Counted from the first letter of the stretch, positions 12,360 through 24,044 are shown. The stretch: DNA of 64,000 bases from Trifolium pratense (GCF_020283565.1 NC_060059.1:17416933-17480932); one strand, 5' to 3'. A program made the numbers and translations. Notes: a model not told the origin generated them from the letters alone.

Positions 12360-12775
12360 GATCAAGCTTGTAGGGCTTGGGGGTTTTTAATCTTGGACTA
12401 GATCAAGGAAGAAGTGTAATTTGAGATTGGTAGCCTGTCATAGTGGACAAACTCACAGGAGCGTGAGGACTAGACGTAACCCACATCTTAGGGTGAACTA
12501 GTATAATTGTTTGTGTGTTGTTTTTCTCCTTTAGTCTCCTTTAATTTACGCAAGCACAAAACAAACAATACACATTTTATTATCTTGCATTCAGGTCAGA
12601 GATCGTTTTGAGAACGTTCTCATGTTCATCATATATTCATATTGACTCAACTAACAAGACGTTCTGAGAACGTTCTAACATTTGCTCTTGAAAGTATTTG
12701 TGTTTAATTTTTAATAGCTAATTTTTAAAAGGTTCACAATTCAAATCCCCTTTCTTGTGAAAAATTTTGCTACTT
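12360..12775. repeat. Possible LTR fragment (copia-like)
   Basis: No frame is visible. The tract AGGAGCGTGAGGACTAGACG, the later CACAATTCAAATCCCC, and two GAGAACGTTCT palindromes (about 12611 and 12664) resemble the R/U5 half of legume copia LTRs. No partner LTR was found, so this is a weak call. Confidence 0.3.
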
Positions 12776-12782
12776 CAACCTA

Positions 12783-13407
12783 ACCCTGGTGAGCAGCTAA
12801 ATAAACTAAATAAAAATAGAAAACTAAATCACGAACACAAGAAAATAAACTTATAAACGTTATTTGATATTTGGAATTTGTTTACAAGAGTAGAGATGTA
12901 TCTTACATTGAGGATATATATATATCCTAGAAGATCATAATTTTGTCCATCTCAGTATTCATTGCACTTTTATTATAGATAATGAACATTTAAAATTGAA
13001 ATGAAAAGACAAGAACTACTGATTCTCTCTACTAGGTCTGCCACGGTCATGCCTGGGCTCACTCAGGCCATGCAGAGCTTTCCTGTGAAGCAAGACTCTA
13101 TGACATGCTTGGCACGACTGTGGTGAGATCCCACACGGCTGTGGCAGGCTTAGTTGATGGCAAACTCTTGACTTTTTGTAACAATTTTCTTTGGCTTGAC
13201 TTTTGGCTACGACCAACACTTGATTATATTGATTTTTCACTTTCTCTTCATTAAGAAAGGGCTTCCATTATCATAATTGAGGTGTATCTTCCATTAAGGA
13301 ATCTTAAAATGCATCCAATGAAATCCTTCACATTTCAAGCATTAAGTCATAAAAAAACAAAAGGAAGAAAACCAAGTAAATAGTTATAAAGAACTTATTT
13401 AAGTAAA
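12783..13407 (+). repeat. Long inverted repeat, left arm
   Basis: This arm of about 625 bp is the imperfect reverse complement of 14180-14528 plus 19151-19448. Matched landmarks include TTTACAAGAGT, AAATGAAAAGACAA, GGTGAGATCCCACA, CTACGACCAAC and the CTTTCTCTTCATTAAGAAAG tract. I judge identity to be roughly three quarters by eye. The arm contains a GC-rich CCACGGTCATGCC-type motif that recurs near 59690. No gene is supported; the short frame at 13016-13240 on the minus strand is chance. Confidence 0.75.
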
Positions 13408-13984
13408 ATATTAGTAAATATTATACTGCTATCAAACTCCCCTGTGCTTAAACTATTATTTGTCTTCAACCATTGTAATATTTTTTCCATTACCCTTGGT
13501 AACGTCAAGATTCCGTTTTTTTAGTCTCTCATTGAATATGCTGGCTTATGAACCCGTCGTTTTTCCCCCCTGTAATGTTAGAGAATTTTTGTTTACCCCC
13601 TTCACTAATGATATCACGTCATCATTTATGTGGAAACTTAAACCAACATATTGAACGAGAGGCTAAAAGGACGAAATCTTGACATTACATGAGGTAAATC
13701 GAAATTCGCTAACATTACTATTTTACCCAATAATCAAATATCAAGAATGGAGATTAAGTCTTAGTCAAAGTTGTGGAGTCCTCGTGTAAATTCCAAGTTA
13801 GAGGCTTAATATTTTTTAAATTCTTACCTCTTAAAACACTTCAAGGAGGATTAGTTCCTCTCAAGTCTCCGTCATACATGACAAAGGAACAATAGTCAAA
13901 TTTACCACAAATCCTATCAATAATGATGGATGATCATACTAAAATATGCAAAATATTTAGTAATGTTTTACTTAAATAATTTTT

Positions 13985-14165
13985 TTTTTGGTAAACTAAA
14001 AGTATTCTCCGCACGCAACTGCAACGACTAATCCTCTCGAAGTAACTGAGATCCGTTTAAGGGGACATCTTCCAACAAATGCTTCTTCATACGCATCAGA
14101 CATGGATCGAACCCAGGACCAAACTGTTAAGGGACCCAAATATCTACCACTTGTGTCACACTATG
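13985..14165 (-). mobile_element. Putative tRNA-derived SINE in the inverted-repeat loop
   Basis: On the minus strand a box A-like TGGTAGATATTTGG and a box B-like GGTCCTGGGTTCGATCC are followed, about 120 bp on, by an A-run (T-run at 13979-13989 on the + strand). That is the layout of a tRNA-derived SINE. No clear target duplication was found. Confidence 0.5.
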
Positions 14166-14528
14166 TTGATAATAAATTAAGCTTTTAATTTAGTTTATTA
14201 GAACTATTTACTTTTGTTTTTTGTATGATTAGGACCGAATGCTTAGAATGTGAAGAAAAGAATGCAAATTTTATGCATTTTATTGGTGCGTTAATGACCA
14301 AAACTTCAATTATATTAGTGGAAGCCCTTTCTTAATGAAGAGAAAGTGAAAAATCAATGTGATTAAATGTTGGTCGTAGCTAAAAGTCAAAGAAAACTGT
14401 CACTAAATGATGAAGAAAGTGAAAGTTTTGCCGTCAGTTGAGCTTGTCACGACCATGTGGGATCTCACCATGGTCGTGCCAGACAATCAAAAGCTAGGAA
14501 TTTGAAAAAACAAACTTTACCATGGCCT

Positions 14529-14668
14529 TGTTGTATAATGTGTTTGTAGTATTGGGCCTTGATTAGCTTAAGCCCAATATAGTTTGTGTTAGGCCCAATT
14601 GTAATGACTTGCTATATAAGCAAGGTTTGTGTGATCGATAAAATTGACTTGGCCATTTGTTCTTAACA
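14529..14668 (+). repeat. 5' LTR of copia element 1
   Basis: 140 bp, starting TGTTGTATAATG and ending TTCTTAACA. It holds a TATA box at 14612-14620. It differs from the 3' LTR at one base (GATCGATAAA here, GATCAATAAA there). Confidence 0.93.
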
Positions 14669-14865
14669 AGTGGTATCATGAGCCTTTAATCCATCACCTG
14701 TATTCCGTTTCTTGCAAGAAACAAGTTAGTTACGGTGGTTGCAACCACTCTAACCGTCCTAACCGTTCCAAAAGATTGTTCTCCGTTCATCTTCTTCATC
14801 TCACCACACCAAAGAAACCCACATTCTTCATCTTTCTCATTCCTCCCACTGCAATTTTCTTCGCA

Positions 14866-17800
14866 ATGGCAGAAAATTCAGACTTCTTGAAGCCTTCAAT
14901 TCCAAAATTTGATGGCTACTACGATCATTGGGCAATGTTGATGGAGAATTTGCTCCGATCTAAAGAATATTGGAGCTTGATCGAGAATGGTGTGACAGTG
15001 GCACCGGCGAATGCAACGGTGGAACAACAGCGCATTGCAAATGAGAGTAAGCTTACTGATTTGAAAGTCAAGAACTATTTGTTTCAGTCCATTGATCGAT
15101 CCATCTTAGAAACGATTCTTAATCGTGACACTGCACGAGATATTTGGAATGCTATGAGAATTAGGTATCAAGGTTCAACCAAAGTGAAGCGTGCACAGCT
15201 TCAAGCATTGCGCAAAGATTTTGAGGTTTTTGAAATGGGGGAGAGTGAATCAGTAGAAGAATACTTTTCAAGAACCATGGTTATCACCAACAAGATGACT
15301 TCTTGTGGTGAAAGAGTAGAACAAAGTACTGTGGTTGAGAAAATTCTTAGATCAATGACTGCAAAGTTCAATCATGTAGTCTGTTCTATTGAATTATCTT
15401 CTGATGTTACCACACTCTCCATTGATGAGCTGCAGAGTAGCTTGATAGTTCATGAACAACGTATGAAAGGCCAACTGATCAAGCAAGAAGAGCAAGCTCT
15501 CAAGGTCACTAATGGTGGCAGAGGGAGAGGTAGGGGAAGAAATTCAAATTCTGCTAGAGGTCGTGGTAGGGGAAGGCAAAGCAAAGAGAATGTGGAATGC
15601 TTTCACTGTCATAAATTGGGACACTATCAGAGTAATTGTCCCAATTGGAGTGAAAATGCCAATTATGCAGAATTGGATGAGTTTAAAGAAGAAATGCTCC
15701 TCATGGCCAAAACCAATGATGATGAGTTTGGTGAAAATTGGTTCTTGGATTCTGGGTGCAGCAATCATATGTCAGGTAACAAAGATTGGTTCTATGATTT
15801 TGATGAGAATTATAGAGATTCAGTGAAATTGGGTGATGACTCAAGGATGAATGTGATGGGAAAAGGAAATGTGAAACTCAGTATCAATGGAAGAGTTCAT
15901 GTTTTCACCAATGTGTATTTCATACCTGGGTTAAAGACAAACCTTCTCAGCATTGGCCAAATTCAGCAGAAGAAGGCTACAATTGTGTTCAAAAACAATT
16001 GCTGCAAAGTTTATCATGAAGAAGAGGGATTACTTTTTGCTACATACATGTCAACAAATAGAATGTATATTGTCAAAGCAGAAGTAATTGCTCCAAGATG
16101 TCTGCAAGCTTCAAAACTTGTCAACTCTTTGCTTTGGCATAGCAGATATGGCCACTTAAGCATCAAAGGATTGAATGTTCTTGTTAAAAAGGATATGGTG
16201 AGAGGTCTACCAGCATTGAAAGAGCTAGATGAGAATTGTGCAGATTGCTTGGAAGGCAAGCAACACAGAGATGCCATTCCCAAGCAAGCAAATTGGAGAG
16301 CCAGCTCTAAGCTTGAACTTGTTCATTCTGATATCTGTGGACCTATCAATCCAAAATCCAACAGTGGCAACAGGTATTTCATAACTTTCACTGATGATCT
16401 AACTAGAAAAACTTGGATATATCTGCTTAAAGAGAAGTCTAGTTCACTAGAAACTTTCAAACAGTTTAAGGCTATGGTTGAGAAAGAGTCCAGTTGTTCT
16501 ATTCAATGCCTAAGAACAGATAGGGGTGGTGAATATACCTCAAATGCTTTTAATGATTTTTGTAGTAATAATGGAATCAAGAGGCAATTGATTGCAGCAT
16601 ACACACCTCAGCAGAATGGTGTTTCAGAAAGGAAGAACAGGACTCTAATGAATATGGTGAGGAGTATGTTGGCTGGAAAGGGTGTACCAAAACCATTTTG
16701 GCCAGAAGCCTTGAAGTGGGCTACTTATGTGATGAATAGAAGTCCCACTCTATCTGTCAAAGACATCACACCAGAAGAGGCTTGGAGTGGAGTCAAACCT
16801 TCTGTGCATCACTTCAGAGTTTTTGGATGCATAGCCTTTGTTCATGTACCTGACAGTCAAAGAACCAAGCTAGATAGCAAAAGTGTGAAATGTGTTCTTC
16901 TGGGACTAAGTGAAGAGTCAAAAGCTTATAAGCTTTATGACCCTGAAAAGAAGAAAATAATCATCAGCAGAGATGTGGTATTTGAAGAAAATAAAGGTTG
17001 GAATTGGAATAAGATCTCAGACAAAAAGCAAAACCAGTCAAGCAATGATGTTCTCAGTGATGAAGAGTATAGTACATCAGCTCCAGCAAATGACAATGAG
17101 GCTCCAACAAATGACAATGAGGTTCAAGCTGAAGTTGATATGAATACTTCAAGTGATGATAGTGATGGCATTGACTTCCAATCTGAGGTGAATTTGCCTC
17201 CAAGAGTTAGGAGACCACCTCAGAGCTTGAATGATTTTGTCACAGGAGAGGAGCTTGACCAACTGCATAATCTTGCAGTCTATGTAGCTACTGAAGATCC
17301 AACATCATTCAGTGAGGCTGTTAAGTCTAAAGTTTGGATAGAAGCTATGAATCAAGAAATGCAGTCCATAGAGAAGAATCAAACTTGGGAGCTTACTAGT
17401 TTACCTGATGGAGCCAATGTAATTGGTGTGAAATGGATTTACAAAACTAAACACAATGAAAAGGGAGAAATTGATAAACATAAGGCAAGACTGGTGGCAA
17501 AAGGGTACAATCAGAAGCATGGTATTGACTATGATGAGGTATTTGCTCCTGTGGCAAGATGGGACACAATTAGATCAATACTAGCTATAGCTGCAAGAGA
17601 AGGTTGGAAAGTGTTCCAGTTGGATGTAAAAAGTGCCTTTTTACATGGTGAATTAAGTGAAGATATCTATGTTGAACAGCCACCAGGTTATCAGAGGGAA
17701 AAGAACAAGGTGTACAAACTTAAGAAAGCATTGTATGGCCTAAAGCAAGCACCAAGGGCCTGGTACAGTAGAATTGAAGCCTACTTCAACTCTGAGGAAT

Positions 17801-18825
17801 TTGAGAAATGTCCTTCAGAGCATACATTGTTCATAAAGCACAAGCCAAATGGTAAGATTCTGATAGTCAGTCTATATGTTGATGATCTCATCTACACTGG
17901 AAATGATTTGCTTTTGATGAATGAGTTCAAAACATCAATGCAAAAGGAATTTTCAATGACTGATTTGGGCAAGATGAAGTTTTTTCTTGGAGTAGAAGTA
18001 ATCCAGTCTGAGGAAGGTATATACATCAGTCAACAGAAATATGCAATTGAGGTCTTAGGGAGGTTTGGTATGGAAAATTGCAACAGTGTATGCAGCCCTA
18101 TAGTGCCTGGTTGTAAGCTTGACAAAGATGAAGATGGTGATGCTACAGATGCAAGAGAGTATAAGCAGATAGTTGGGAGCCTAATGTACCTGTTGGCTAC
18201 AAGGCCTGACTTGGCTTATTCAGTGTGTCTGGTAGCTAGATATATGGAAAGGCCTACAAACATGCACCTTACAGCAGTCAAAAGAATATTGAGGTACTTA
18301 AAGGTTACACTTACAAATGGAATCATGTATAAATGTGACACTGAGAAGGGTTTTGAGCTAGTTGGCTGGTCAGATTCAGATTATGCTGGTGATGTGAATG
18401 ACAGGAAGAGCACCACAGGGTTTGTATTCATGCTTGGATCAGGAGCCATATCTTGGTCTTCTAAGAAGCAACCTATTGTCACTTTGTCCACCACAGAGGC
18501 AAAATATGTTGCAGCTGCTGCATGTGCTTGCCAAGCTGTTTGGTTGAGAAGTATACTAAGCTACTTGCTTAAGAATCAGAAGATTTGCACTCAGATTTAT
18601 TGTGATAACAGCTCCTCCATCAAGCTGTCTAAAAATCCCATTATGCACGGTCGTTGTAAGCACATAGATGTGAGGTTTCACTTCTTGAGAGATCTTACAA
18701 AGGATGGAACAATTGAACTCAAACATTGCAAATCACAAGACCAGTTGGCTGACATCATGACCAAACCTTTGAAGTTGGATGCTTTTTTGAAATTGAGAAG
18801 TGGGTTAGGAATGGAGATGAAGTGA
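14866..18825 (+). CDS. Copia Gag-Pol polyprotein, intact
   Basis: 1319 residues from the ATG at 14866, which starts MAENSDFLKPSIPKFDGYYD. The frame is open upstream to 14644, but this ATG fits the usual gag start. Domains in order are: UBN2-type gag (about 10-200); zinc knuckle CFHCHKLGHYQSNC (about 245); aspartic protease WFLDSGCSNHM (about 292); integrase His/Cys zinc region (about 424-466) and core with HSDICGP, RTDRGGEY and NGVSERKN; reverse transcriptase with QLDVKSAFLHG and the YVDD catalytic motif (about 1004); RNase H with SDSDYAGD (about 1168). There is no stop or frameshift. The product forms particles, reverse-transcribes and integrates the element. The copia lineage was not determined. 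Confidence 0.95.
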   Translation: MAENSDFLKPSIPKFDGYYDHWAMLMENLLRSKEYWSLIENGVTVAPANATVEQQRIANESKLTDLKVKNYLFQSIDRSILETILNRDTARDIWNAMRIRYQGSTKVKRAQLQALRKDFEVFEMGESESVEEYFSRTMVITNKMTSCGERVEQSTVVEKILRSMTAKFNHVVCSIELSSDVTTLSIDELQSSLIVHEQRMKGQLIKQEEQALKVTNGGRGRGRGRNSNSARGRGRGRQSKENVECFHCHKLGHYQSNCPNWSENANYAELDEFKEEMLLMAKTNDDEFGENWFLDSGCSNHMSGNKDWFYDFDENYRDSVKLGDDSRMNVMGKGNVKLSINGRVHVFTNVYFIPGLKTNLLSIGQIQQKKATIVFKNNCCKVYHEEEGLLFATYMSTNRMYIVKAEVIAPRCLQASKLVNSLLWHSRYGHLSIKGLNVLVKKDMVRGLPALKELDENCADCLEGKQHRDAIPKQANWRASSKLELVHSDICGPINPKSNSGNRYFITFTDDLTRKTWIYLLKEKSSSLETFKQFKAMVEKESSCSIQCLRTDRGGEYTSNAFNDFCSNNGIKRQLIAAYTPQQNGVSERKNRTLMNMVRSMLAGKGVPKPFWPEALKWATYVMNRSPTLSVKDITPEEAWSGVKPSVHHFRVFGCIAFVHVPDSQRTKLDSKSVKCVLLGLSEESKAYKLYDPEKKKIIISRDVVFEENKGWNWNKISDKKQNQSSNDVLSDEEYSTSAPANDNEAPTNDNEVQAEVDMNTSSDDSDGIDFQSEVNLPPRVRRPPQSLNDFVTGEELDQLHNLAVYVATEDPTSFSEAVKSKVWIEAMNQEMQSIEKNQTWELTSLPDGANVIGVKWIYKTKHNEKGEIDKHKARLVAKGYNQKHGIDYDEVFAPVARWDTIRSILAIAAREGWKVFQLDVKSAFLHGELSEDIYVEQPPGYQREKNKVYKLKKALYGLKQAPRAWYSRIEAYFNSEEFEKCPSEHTLFIKHKPNGKILIVSLYVDDLIYTGNDLLLMNEFKTSMQKEFSMTDLGKMKFFLGVEVIQSEEGIYISQQKYAIEVLGRFGMENCNSVCSPIVPGCKLDKDEDGDATDAREYKQIVGSLMYLLATRPDLAYSVCLVARYMERPTNMHLTAVKRILRYLKVTLTNGIMYKCDTEKGFELVGWSDSDYAGDVNDRKSTTGFVFMLGSGAISWSSKKQPIVTLSTTEAKYVAAAACACQAVWLRSILSYLLKNQKICTQIYCDNSSSIKLSKNPIMHGRCKHIDVRFHFLRDLTKDGTIELKHCKSQDQLADIMTKPLKLDAFLKLRSGLGMEMK

Positions 18826-19005
18826 ATGCTGCAGAATTGCTTGATCTGCTTCAGTTTTGCTCTTGCTGCAGAATTGCTTGGATTGCTGCAGTTTTTCCAC
18901 TGTTTTTGCTTTGCTTATTTTTCAGTTTTTGTGTGAATGTTGTTTAGCTTGCTTGTCAAGTATCCTTTAATTGAACTCTTAGGATTGTTCAATTAGGGGA
19001 GAGTT

Positions 19006-19145
19006 TGTTGTATAATGTGTTTGTAGTATTGGGCCTTGATTAGCTTAAGCCCAATATAGTTTGTGTTAGGCCCAATTGTAATGACTTGCTATATAAGCAA
19101 GGTTTGTGTGATCAATAAAATTGACTTGGCCATTTGTTCTTAACA
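19006..19145 (+). repeat. 3' LTR of copia element 1
   Basis: 140 bp, preceded by the purine tract at 18996-19004 and followed by GGCCT. Nearly identical to 14529-14668. Confidence 0.93.
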
Positions 19146-19448
19146 GGCCTGTGTGGAATTGGCCACGGTCGTGGTAGACCTGGTAGAGGAAATTGGCAGT
19201 TTTTGTTAATTGTCTTTTCATTTCACTTTTAAACGTCCATTAATTATATGTAATAAAACTCAACTAAATGTTGAGATGGGCGAAAATTCATATCTTTAGG
19301 TTATGAATGGGACCTTATTCCTTTGTTAAATCCAAGCTTCACTCTTGTAAACATTTTCAAAGTTTCAATAATAGTTTGTTAGTTTATTTTCTTTTGTTCT
19401 TAGTTTAGTTTACTATTTTCATTTGTTTTGTGGATACTCACCATGGCT

Positions 19449-19821
19449 ATGTGTGAGTAGTCCACTTTACTTTGGAGTTGCAGGGAGTCTCTTGCTGAAG
19501 GTTGTGTAATTACTACCCTTAATCTATGTTATAACATTTTGTATTGATTAATCTAGTCGTATGGTATTGTAATGTCCTCTAAGCATTATGTTCACATTTT
19601 TGCATGTTTTAGATGGATATCTGAGGGTCGAGAGGCCAAGATTGAAATAGGAAATATAAGGTTGAACAAGGGGTCCTATGCTTGAGAATAGATAGAGTTT
19701 CTTGTGACATTTAGGGATAAATAAGAAACGAGCTTAATGGGTTCACTAGCCTTGTAACCATGGAAATAGAGAATTAGGTTGTGTTGGGGCACGCTTACGG
19801 AGACATTTCCGTTAATGAATG
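19449..19821. other. Unassigned sequence between the inverted repeat and the gypsy element
   Basis: No frame, terminal repeat or recognisable family was seen. It ends in GAATG, the target duplication of the gypsy element. Confidence 0.5.
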
Positions 19822-20276
19822 TGTTCTGGACTAGACTAATGCTAGTCCACCTAGACTCTCACAAAGTCCACATGGCTTGCCCAACCACCTCCATGTCAGC
19901 ATGGCACAACCTCTCCACCAAGATAGGGTAAAATTACTACTCTACCCACTATCTAAGGGTAATATCTTGGCAGTCCCTCTTAATGGGCCTTGGCTAGTCC
20001 AGCCCACTAAGAGGACCTTTGGCCCAGAGCTGGGGGGCTATAAATACTCTCCCTCTTGGGAGAGCAAGGTAGAACACTATTCATTATCACAATTACTCTC
20101 TCTCTCTAACTTCTCTCTAGTATCTCTCTTGCTCTCTTCCTTTACTGACTTAGGCATCGGAGCACCTGCAGGTACAACCCCCCCCTCCGTGGACCATCTG
20201 CTCGGATTGCTGCCTACCACCTGCTCAACGGACTTCCAGCTGGCCTTCTATCTGTTCTGATCAACAGTTAAGATCA
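19822..20276 (+). repeat. 5' LTR of the gypsy element
   Basis: 455 bp, from TGTTCTGGACTAG to GTTAAGATCA. A TATA box CTATAAATA lies at 20038-20046, followed by a CT-rich leader. A 127-codon open frame (19877-20260) recurs identically in the other LTR but looks like chance. Confidence 0.92.
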
Positions 20277-20365
20277 GTGGCGCCGACTGTGGGGAACTGA
20301 GTTCTCCCCTTCTTTGTTTCGAGCAAGTAAACCAAAGAACAAAACCAATCAATCACTTTTTCATC

Positions 20366-23300
20366 ATGGCCAGTTCATCTCATTTCAACAATGACGTTGA
20401 GGACGCTGCTCCTCCATCTTCTCCCCGTCTGTCTCCTGCTCTCATCACTGACCTCCAGGCCCTCCCCGAGTCTGACCCTAGAGACGGGCAGGAAACTTCC
20501 TGGACTTCTGAGGACGGCGACTTGGTCGTCTTGACTGAGAAGCAGGCAGGGAAGCGCCCTCAGTCCGAGCAGGGCAAATCAGCAGAAACCGACTTGTCCA
20601 CTGCTTCAGTTACCAATGCTGAACTAGCAGCACTCATAGCTGCCCTAAAGCAAACCACCGAAGCTCTCCAAGGCCAGAATCGCCGAATGGACGAGCAGAA
20701 TATGAGACTAGATCGCTTGGAAAGGAATCAGCGACTCTCAAGGAACAACTCTCCCCCGAGGAGAACTCCCACTTCTCAATCCCCTCCTCGTCAGGAAACT
20801 GTCAGGCAACGACGACCTGCCCTTGAGAGGATCGAGCAGCCTGGCAAGAAAAGAGACCATGTCTCCCCTCCCCGCGAGGGTATATCTTCTCCAAATGTGA
20901 AAAAAGGAAAAATTGTGGACCGAACACCTCCTCGTCGTCATTCTCCCCAGGGACTCAGCTTGATGACCAAACAAGGGCAGCCAGTAAGCCGCAGCCATCA
21001 CACTGACCAATTCTCCAGGAGCCCAACTCCTGATCGTGAGGGCTCACCTCCCCTAAACTCGCAAGAGAGTGACGAGGATGATCCCCGCTGCCCTTTATCT
21101 CACGACATACTTCAAGCACCCGTTCCAAAGGGATGTGAGCGACCACCTCCTCTCCCAGCTTATGATGGACTTTCTGACCCAGATGAACACATCGCATCAG
21201 TCAATGCTACCCTGAACTTCTTGAGGGTCAGCGGAGCAATTAGATGCAGAATATTTCCAACTACTCTGAGAAAGGGAGCTATGGCTTGGTACCACAGCCT
21301 AGCTCCTCGCTCCATAACCTCATGGATGGATCTGTCCGACCAATTCCGCAGGCACTTCACTGCTTCCCGCAAGCAACCAAAGACCGAAGCAGTCCTGGAC
21401 GCCATCTTCCAAGCTGATAATGAATCTCTCCGCAGTTTCATAGAGAGGTTCAACAAAGAAGCCGTCCAGGTAGAAACAACTGATGATATGAAGAAATACC
21501 TGCTCCAGAGGGGCCTTAGGCCAAACAGTGACTTTGCAAAAGCCGTTGGAATCGAAAAACCGCGCACCTTTAGCGACCTCCTCCTCAAATCTCAACCCTA
21601 CATCCAATATGAAGAGCAACAAGCTGCAGATGCTGCCCGTTATGGGCGAGCAGGGAACAGTCAACCTGCTCCTCGTTCAAATGCTGAACAGTCCAGCCGA
21701 GGAGGAGGAAGACGAAGAGGCGAAAGGCCTAGGGAACCCCGTGGACCTCCCAGCACGTTCAGCAACTATACTCCCCTTAGCAAAACCCAGGAAGAAATTT
21801 GGAAAGAGTGCAACTCAGCTGAGTTCACTAAAGCAGGAATTAAATTTCCAAGACAACAACCCACAAAGCCTGGCCAAGACAAGAGCAGGTACTGCAAGTA
21901 CCACAAAGGTTACGGCCATCTGACTGACGACTGCATCCAATTAAAAGACGCCATTGAAATTCTGATTAGAAATGGGCAAATCAAACAATACGTGAAGAGG
22001 GGCAATGCTCCCCGGGCAGAAGCTGCTGAGACCAGCAACACTGAAGAAGCTGCACCAGAAAAATCCGGGCACAAGCCAGTTGCCCTTGCCATCTCCAGAC
22101 CTGAAGATTTCTTCGTCCCTGACTACTTGGACGACACCTACGTTGCTCCTACACTGAACAAATGGGACGCACTTGCCCAAGCTATGGTGATCTCTGGTGG
22201 AGGTTTTGACAAACAGACTGTGGGATCCATCAAGAGAAAATTTGAAGAATTGATAGATGGCTCTTCCAACCTGAGTGCAACTTTGGATAAACCGAAAGGG
22301 CAATCAAAGCCCTTAGCCTTCTATATGGAAGAGCTGCCCGGTGGAACTGCAAACTCCCAGATACCCCTGCTCATCAGAGTGGACATGGCAAATATGGACG
22401 TCCGCAGGGTACTGGTCGACCAAGGAAGCTCCTGTGATATCATGTATTCCCAACTTTTCAAGACTCTGCAACTAGATGAAACCTACCTCACTCCTTATTT
22501 TGGATCTGATCTCTCCGGATTTAATGGAGCAACAACTAAGCCATGGGGCTATGTAGACCTGCTAGTCACCGTTGGCTCTGAAGAAACTGCAAAAACTATC
22601 AAAGTAAAATTCCTGGTAGTAGACTGCCCTTCTCTCTACCAGTGCATCCTGGGCCGAACAGCTATTGCTGACTTAATGGCTGTCCCTTCAACCGCCCACC
22701 TCAAGATGAAGTATTATACTCATAAAGGCCAAGTTGCGACACTGCATGGAGACATTGAAGCTGCAAGGAGAGTCTTCAATGCGTCCTCCAAAGGAAATGA
22801 ATATATCGGGCAGCTCCCCGAGTCCAAGAAGTCCAAGGCAACAACTTCCCTGCCCTTGCCAGAAATCAGCTCCATCGACCTCGACAGCCGCTTTTCCAAA
22901 CAGGAAAACAAGGATGAGAAGAAGCTCCGCAAGGAGAAGAAGGAAGACGACGAGGCAAGCCAAGAGCACCGTCGTCCGGTTCCAGACGGGGAGTTCGAGC
23001 TGATGCCCTTCGGAGAAGACCCGAGCAGGGCAGTGAAGATTGGGACTGGGCTCCCCGAACTTGCTAGGAAGCAACTTGAAGCCTGCTTGAAGGAAAATGC
23101 TGATCTGTTCGCCTGGCACGCTTCTGAGATGCCCGGCTTGGACCCCAACATAGCATGTCACCAGCTGACTATTGATCCCACTGCACTTCCCATTGTACAA
23201 CGTAGACGTAGGCAGTCTCCTGAAAAATCGGAGGCTGCAGAAAAATGTGTAAAGGACCTCCTAGAGGCAAATTTTATTTCGGAGGCCAGGTATACAACCT

Positions 23301-24044
23301 GGCTGTCCAACGTTGTACTCGTCAAAAAATCTAATGGAAAGTGGAGGATGTGTTGCGACTATACCGATCTTAACAGGGCTTGCCCTAAAGACTCTTATCC
23401 CTTACCTTGCATTGATAGACTTGTTGATAATTCTTCTGGCTTTAAATTATTGTCTTTTATGGATGCTTATTCAGGTTATAACCAAATTCCAATGGCAGTA
23501 GCAGATAGAGAAAAAACAGCTTTCATGACCGAGTCGGGCAACTATTACTACAACGTAATGCCCTTCGGTCTCAAAAATGCAGGAGCTACATACCAGCGAA
23601 TGATGAACAAAGTCTTCCGAGGACAAATAGGAGACATGCTCGAGGTATACATGGACGACATGATCGTAAAATCCCCCGAGGAACTCGACCATGTCGTGCA
23701 CCTTCGAAAGGTGTTCGAGCAGGTCAGGAAATACAACATGAGATTCAACCCAGAGAAGTGCACCTTCGGGGTCCGAGCAGGTAAATTCCTGGGATTTTAC
23801 CTAACCGAGCGAGGAATTGAAGCCAACCCTGACAAGTGCAGAGCTTTTGCCGAGCTTCCCACTCCGAGCGATAAGAAGTCCATACAAACTCTTAATGGAA
23901 TGCTAACATCGCTTTCCAGATTTGTATCCAAATCAGCACAACATGCACTCCCCTTTTTCAAACTACTAAAGAAGGAAGCCGTCTTCGAATGGACAGATGA
24001 ATGCGAGCAAGCTCTCCAACATCTGAAAAAGGCCTTATCAGAGC
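20366..24044 (+). CDS. Gypsy Gag-Pol, N-terminal part (gag, protease, reverse transcriptase)
   Basis: The ATG at 20366 starts MASSSHFNNDVEDAA. The first 220 residues are low-complexity, R/P/S-rich. The gag domain spans about residues 240-400 (motif AMAWYHSLAP). A degenerate zinc knuckle YCKYHKGYGHLTDDC lies at about 509. The aspartic protease has VDQGSSCDIMY at about 684. The reverse transcriptase runs from about 990, with CCDYTDLNRACPKDSYPLP and the catalytic YMDDM at about 1094. The frame is open until the Sirevirus inserts after 24044; the last 14 bases of the longer open frame belong to the inserted LTR. The rest of pol resumes at 33588. The product drives the element's own replication cycle; here it is cut. 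Confidence 0.93.

Larger units (their letters stand above)
14529..19145 (+). mobile_element. Young copia retrotransposon, apparently complete
   Basis: The two 140-bp LTRs (14529-14668 and 19006-19145) differ at one position by my reading. The 5-bp duplication GGCCT lies at 14524-14528 and 19146-19150. The primer-binding site (14671-14684, TGGTATCATGAGCC) resembles the initiator-Met tRNA type with one extra T. A purine tract AGGGGAGAG lies at 18996-19004. The LTR has a TATA box (CTATATAAG, 14612-14620). One uninterrupted gag-pol frame fills the interior. Everything needed for retrotransposition appears present. Confidence 0.93.
14180..19448 (-). repeat. Long inverted repeat, right arm, split by a copia element
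   Basis: The arm consists of 14180-14528 and 19151-19448 (about 650 bp in total). It pairs with 12783-13407 across a loop of about 770 bp. The copia element 14529-19145 sits inside it, so the inverted structure is older than that insertion. Confidence 0.75.

Noticed and set aside
13016..13240. A 74-codon minus-strand frame rich in His, Arg and Cys
   Set aside because: It falls in an inverted-repeat arm; the other arm does not preserve the frame.
19877..20260. A 127-codon frame present identically in both gypsy LTRs
   Set aside because: It lies inside the LTR promoter/leader. Its presence in both copies follows from LTR duplication and not from coding constraint.
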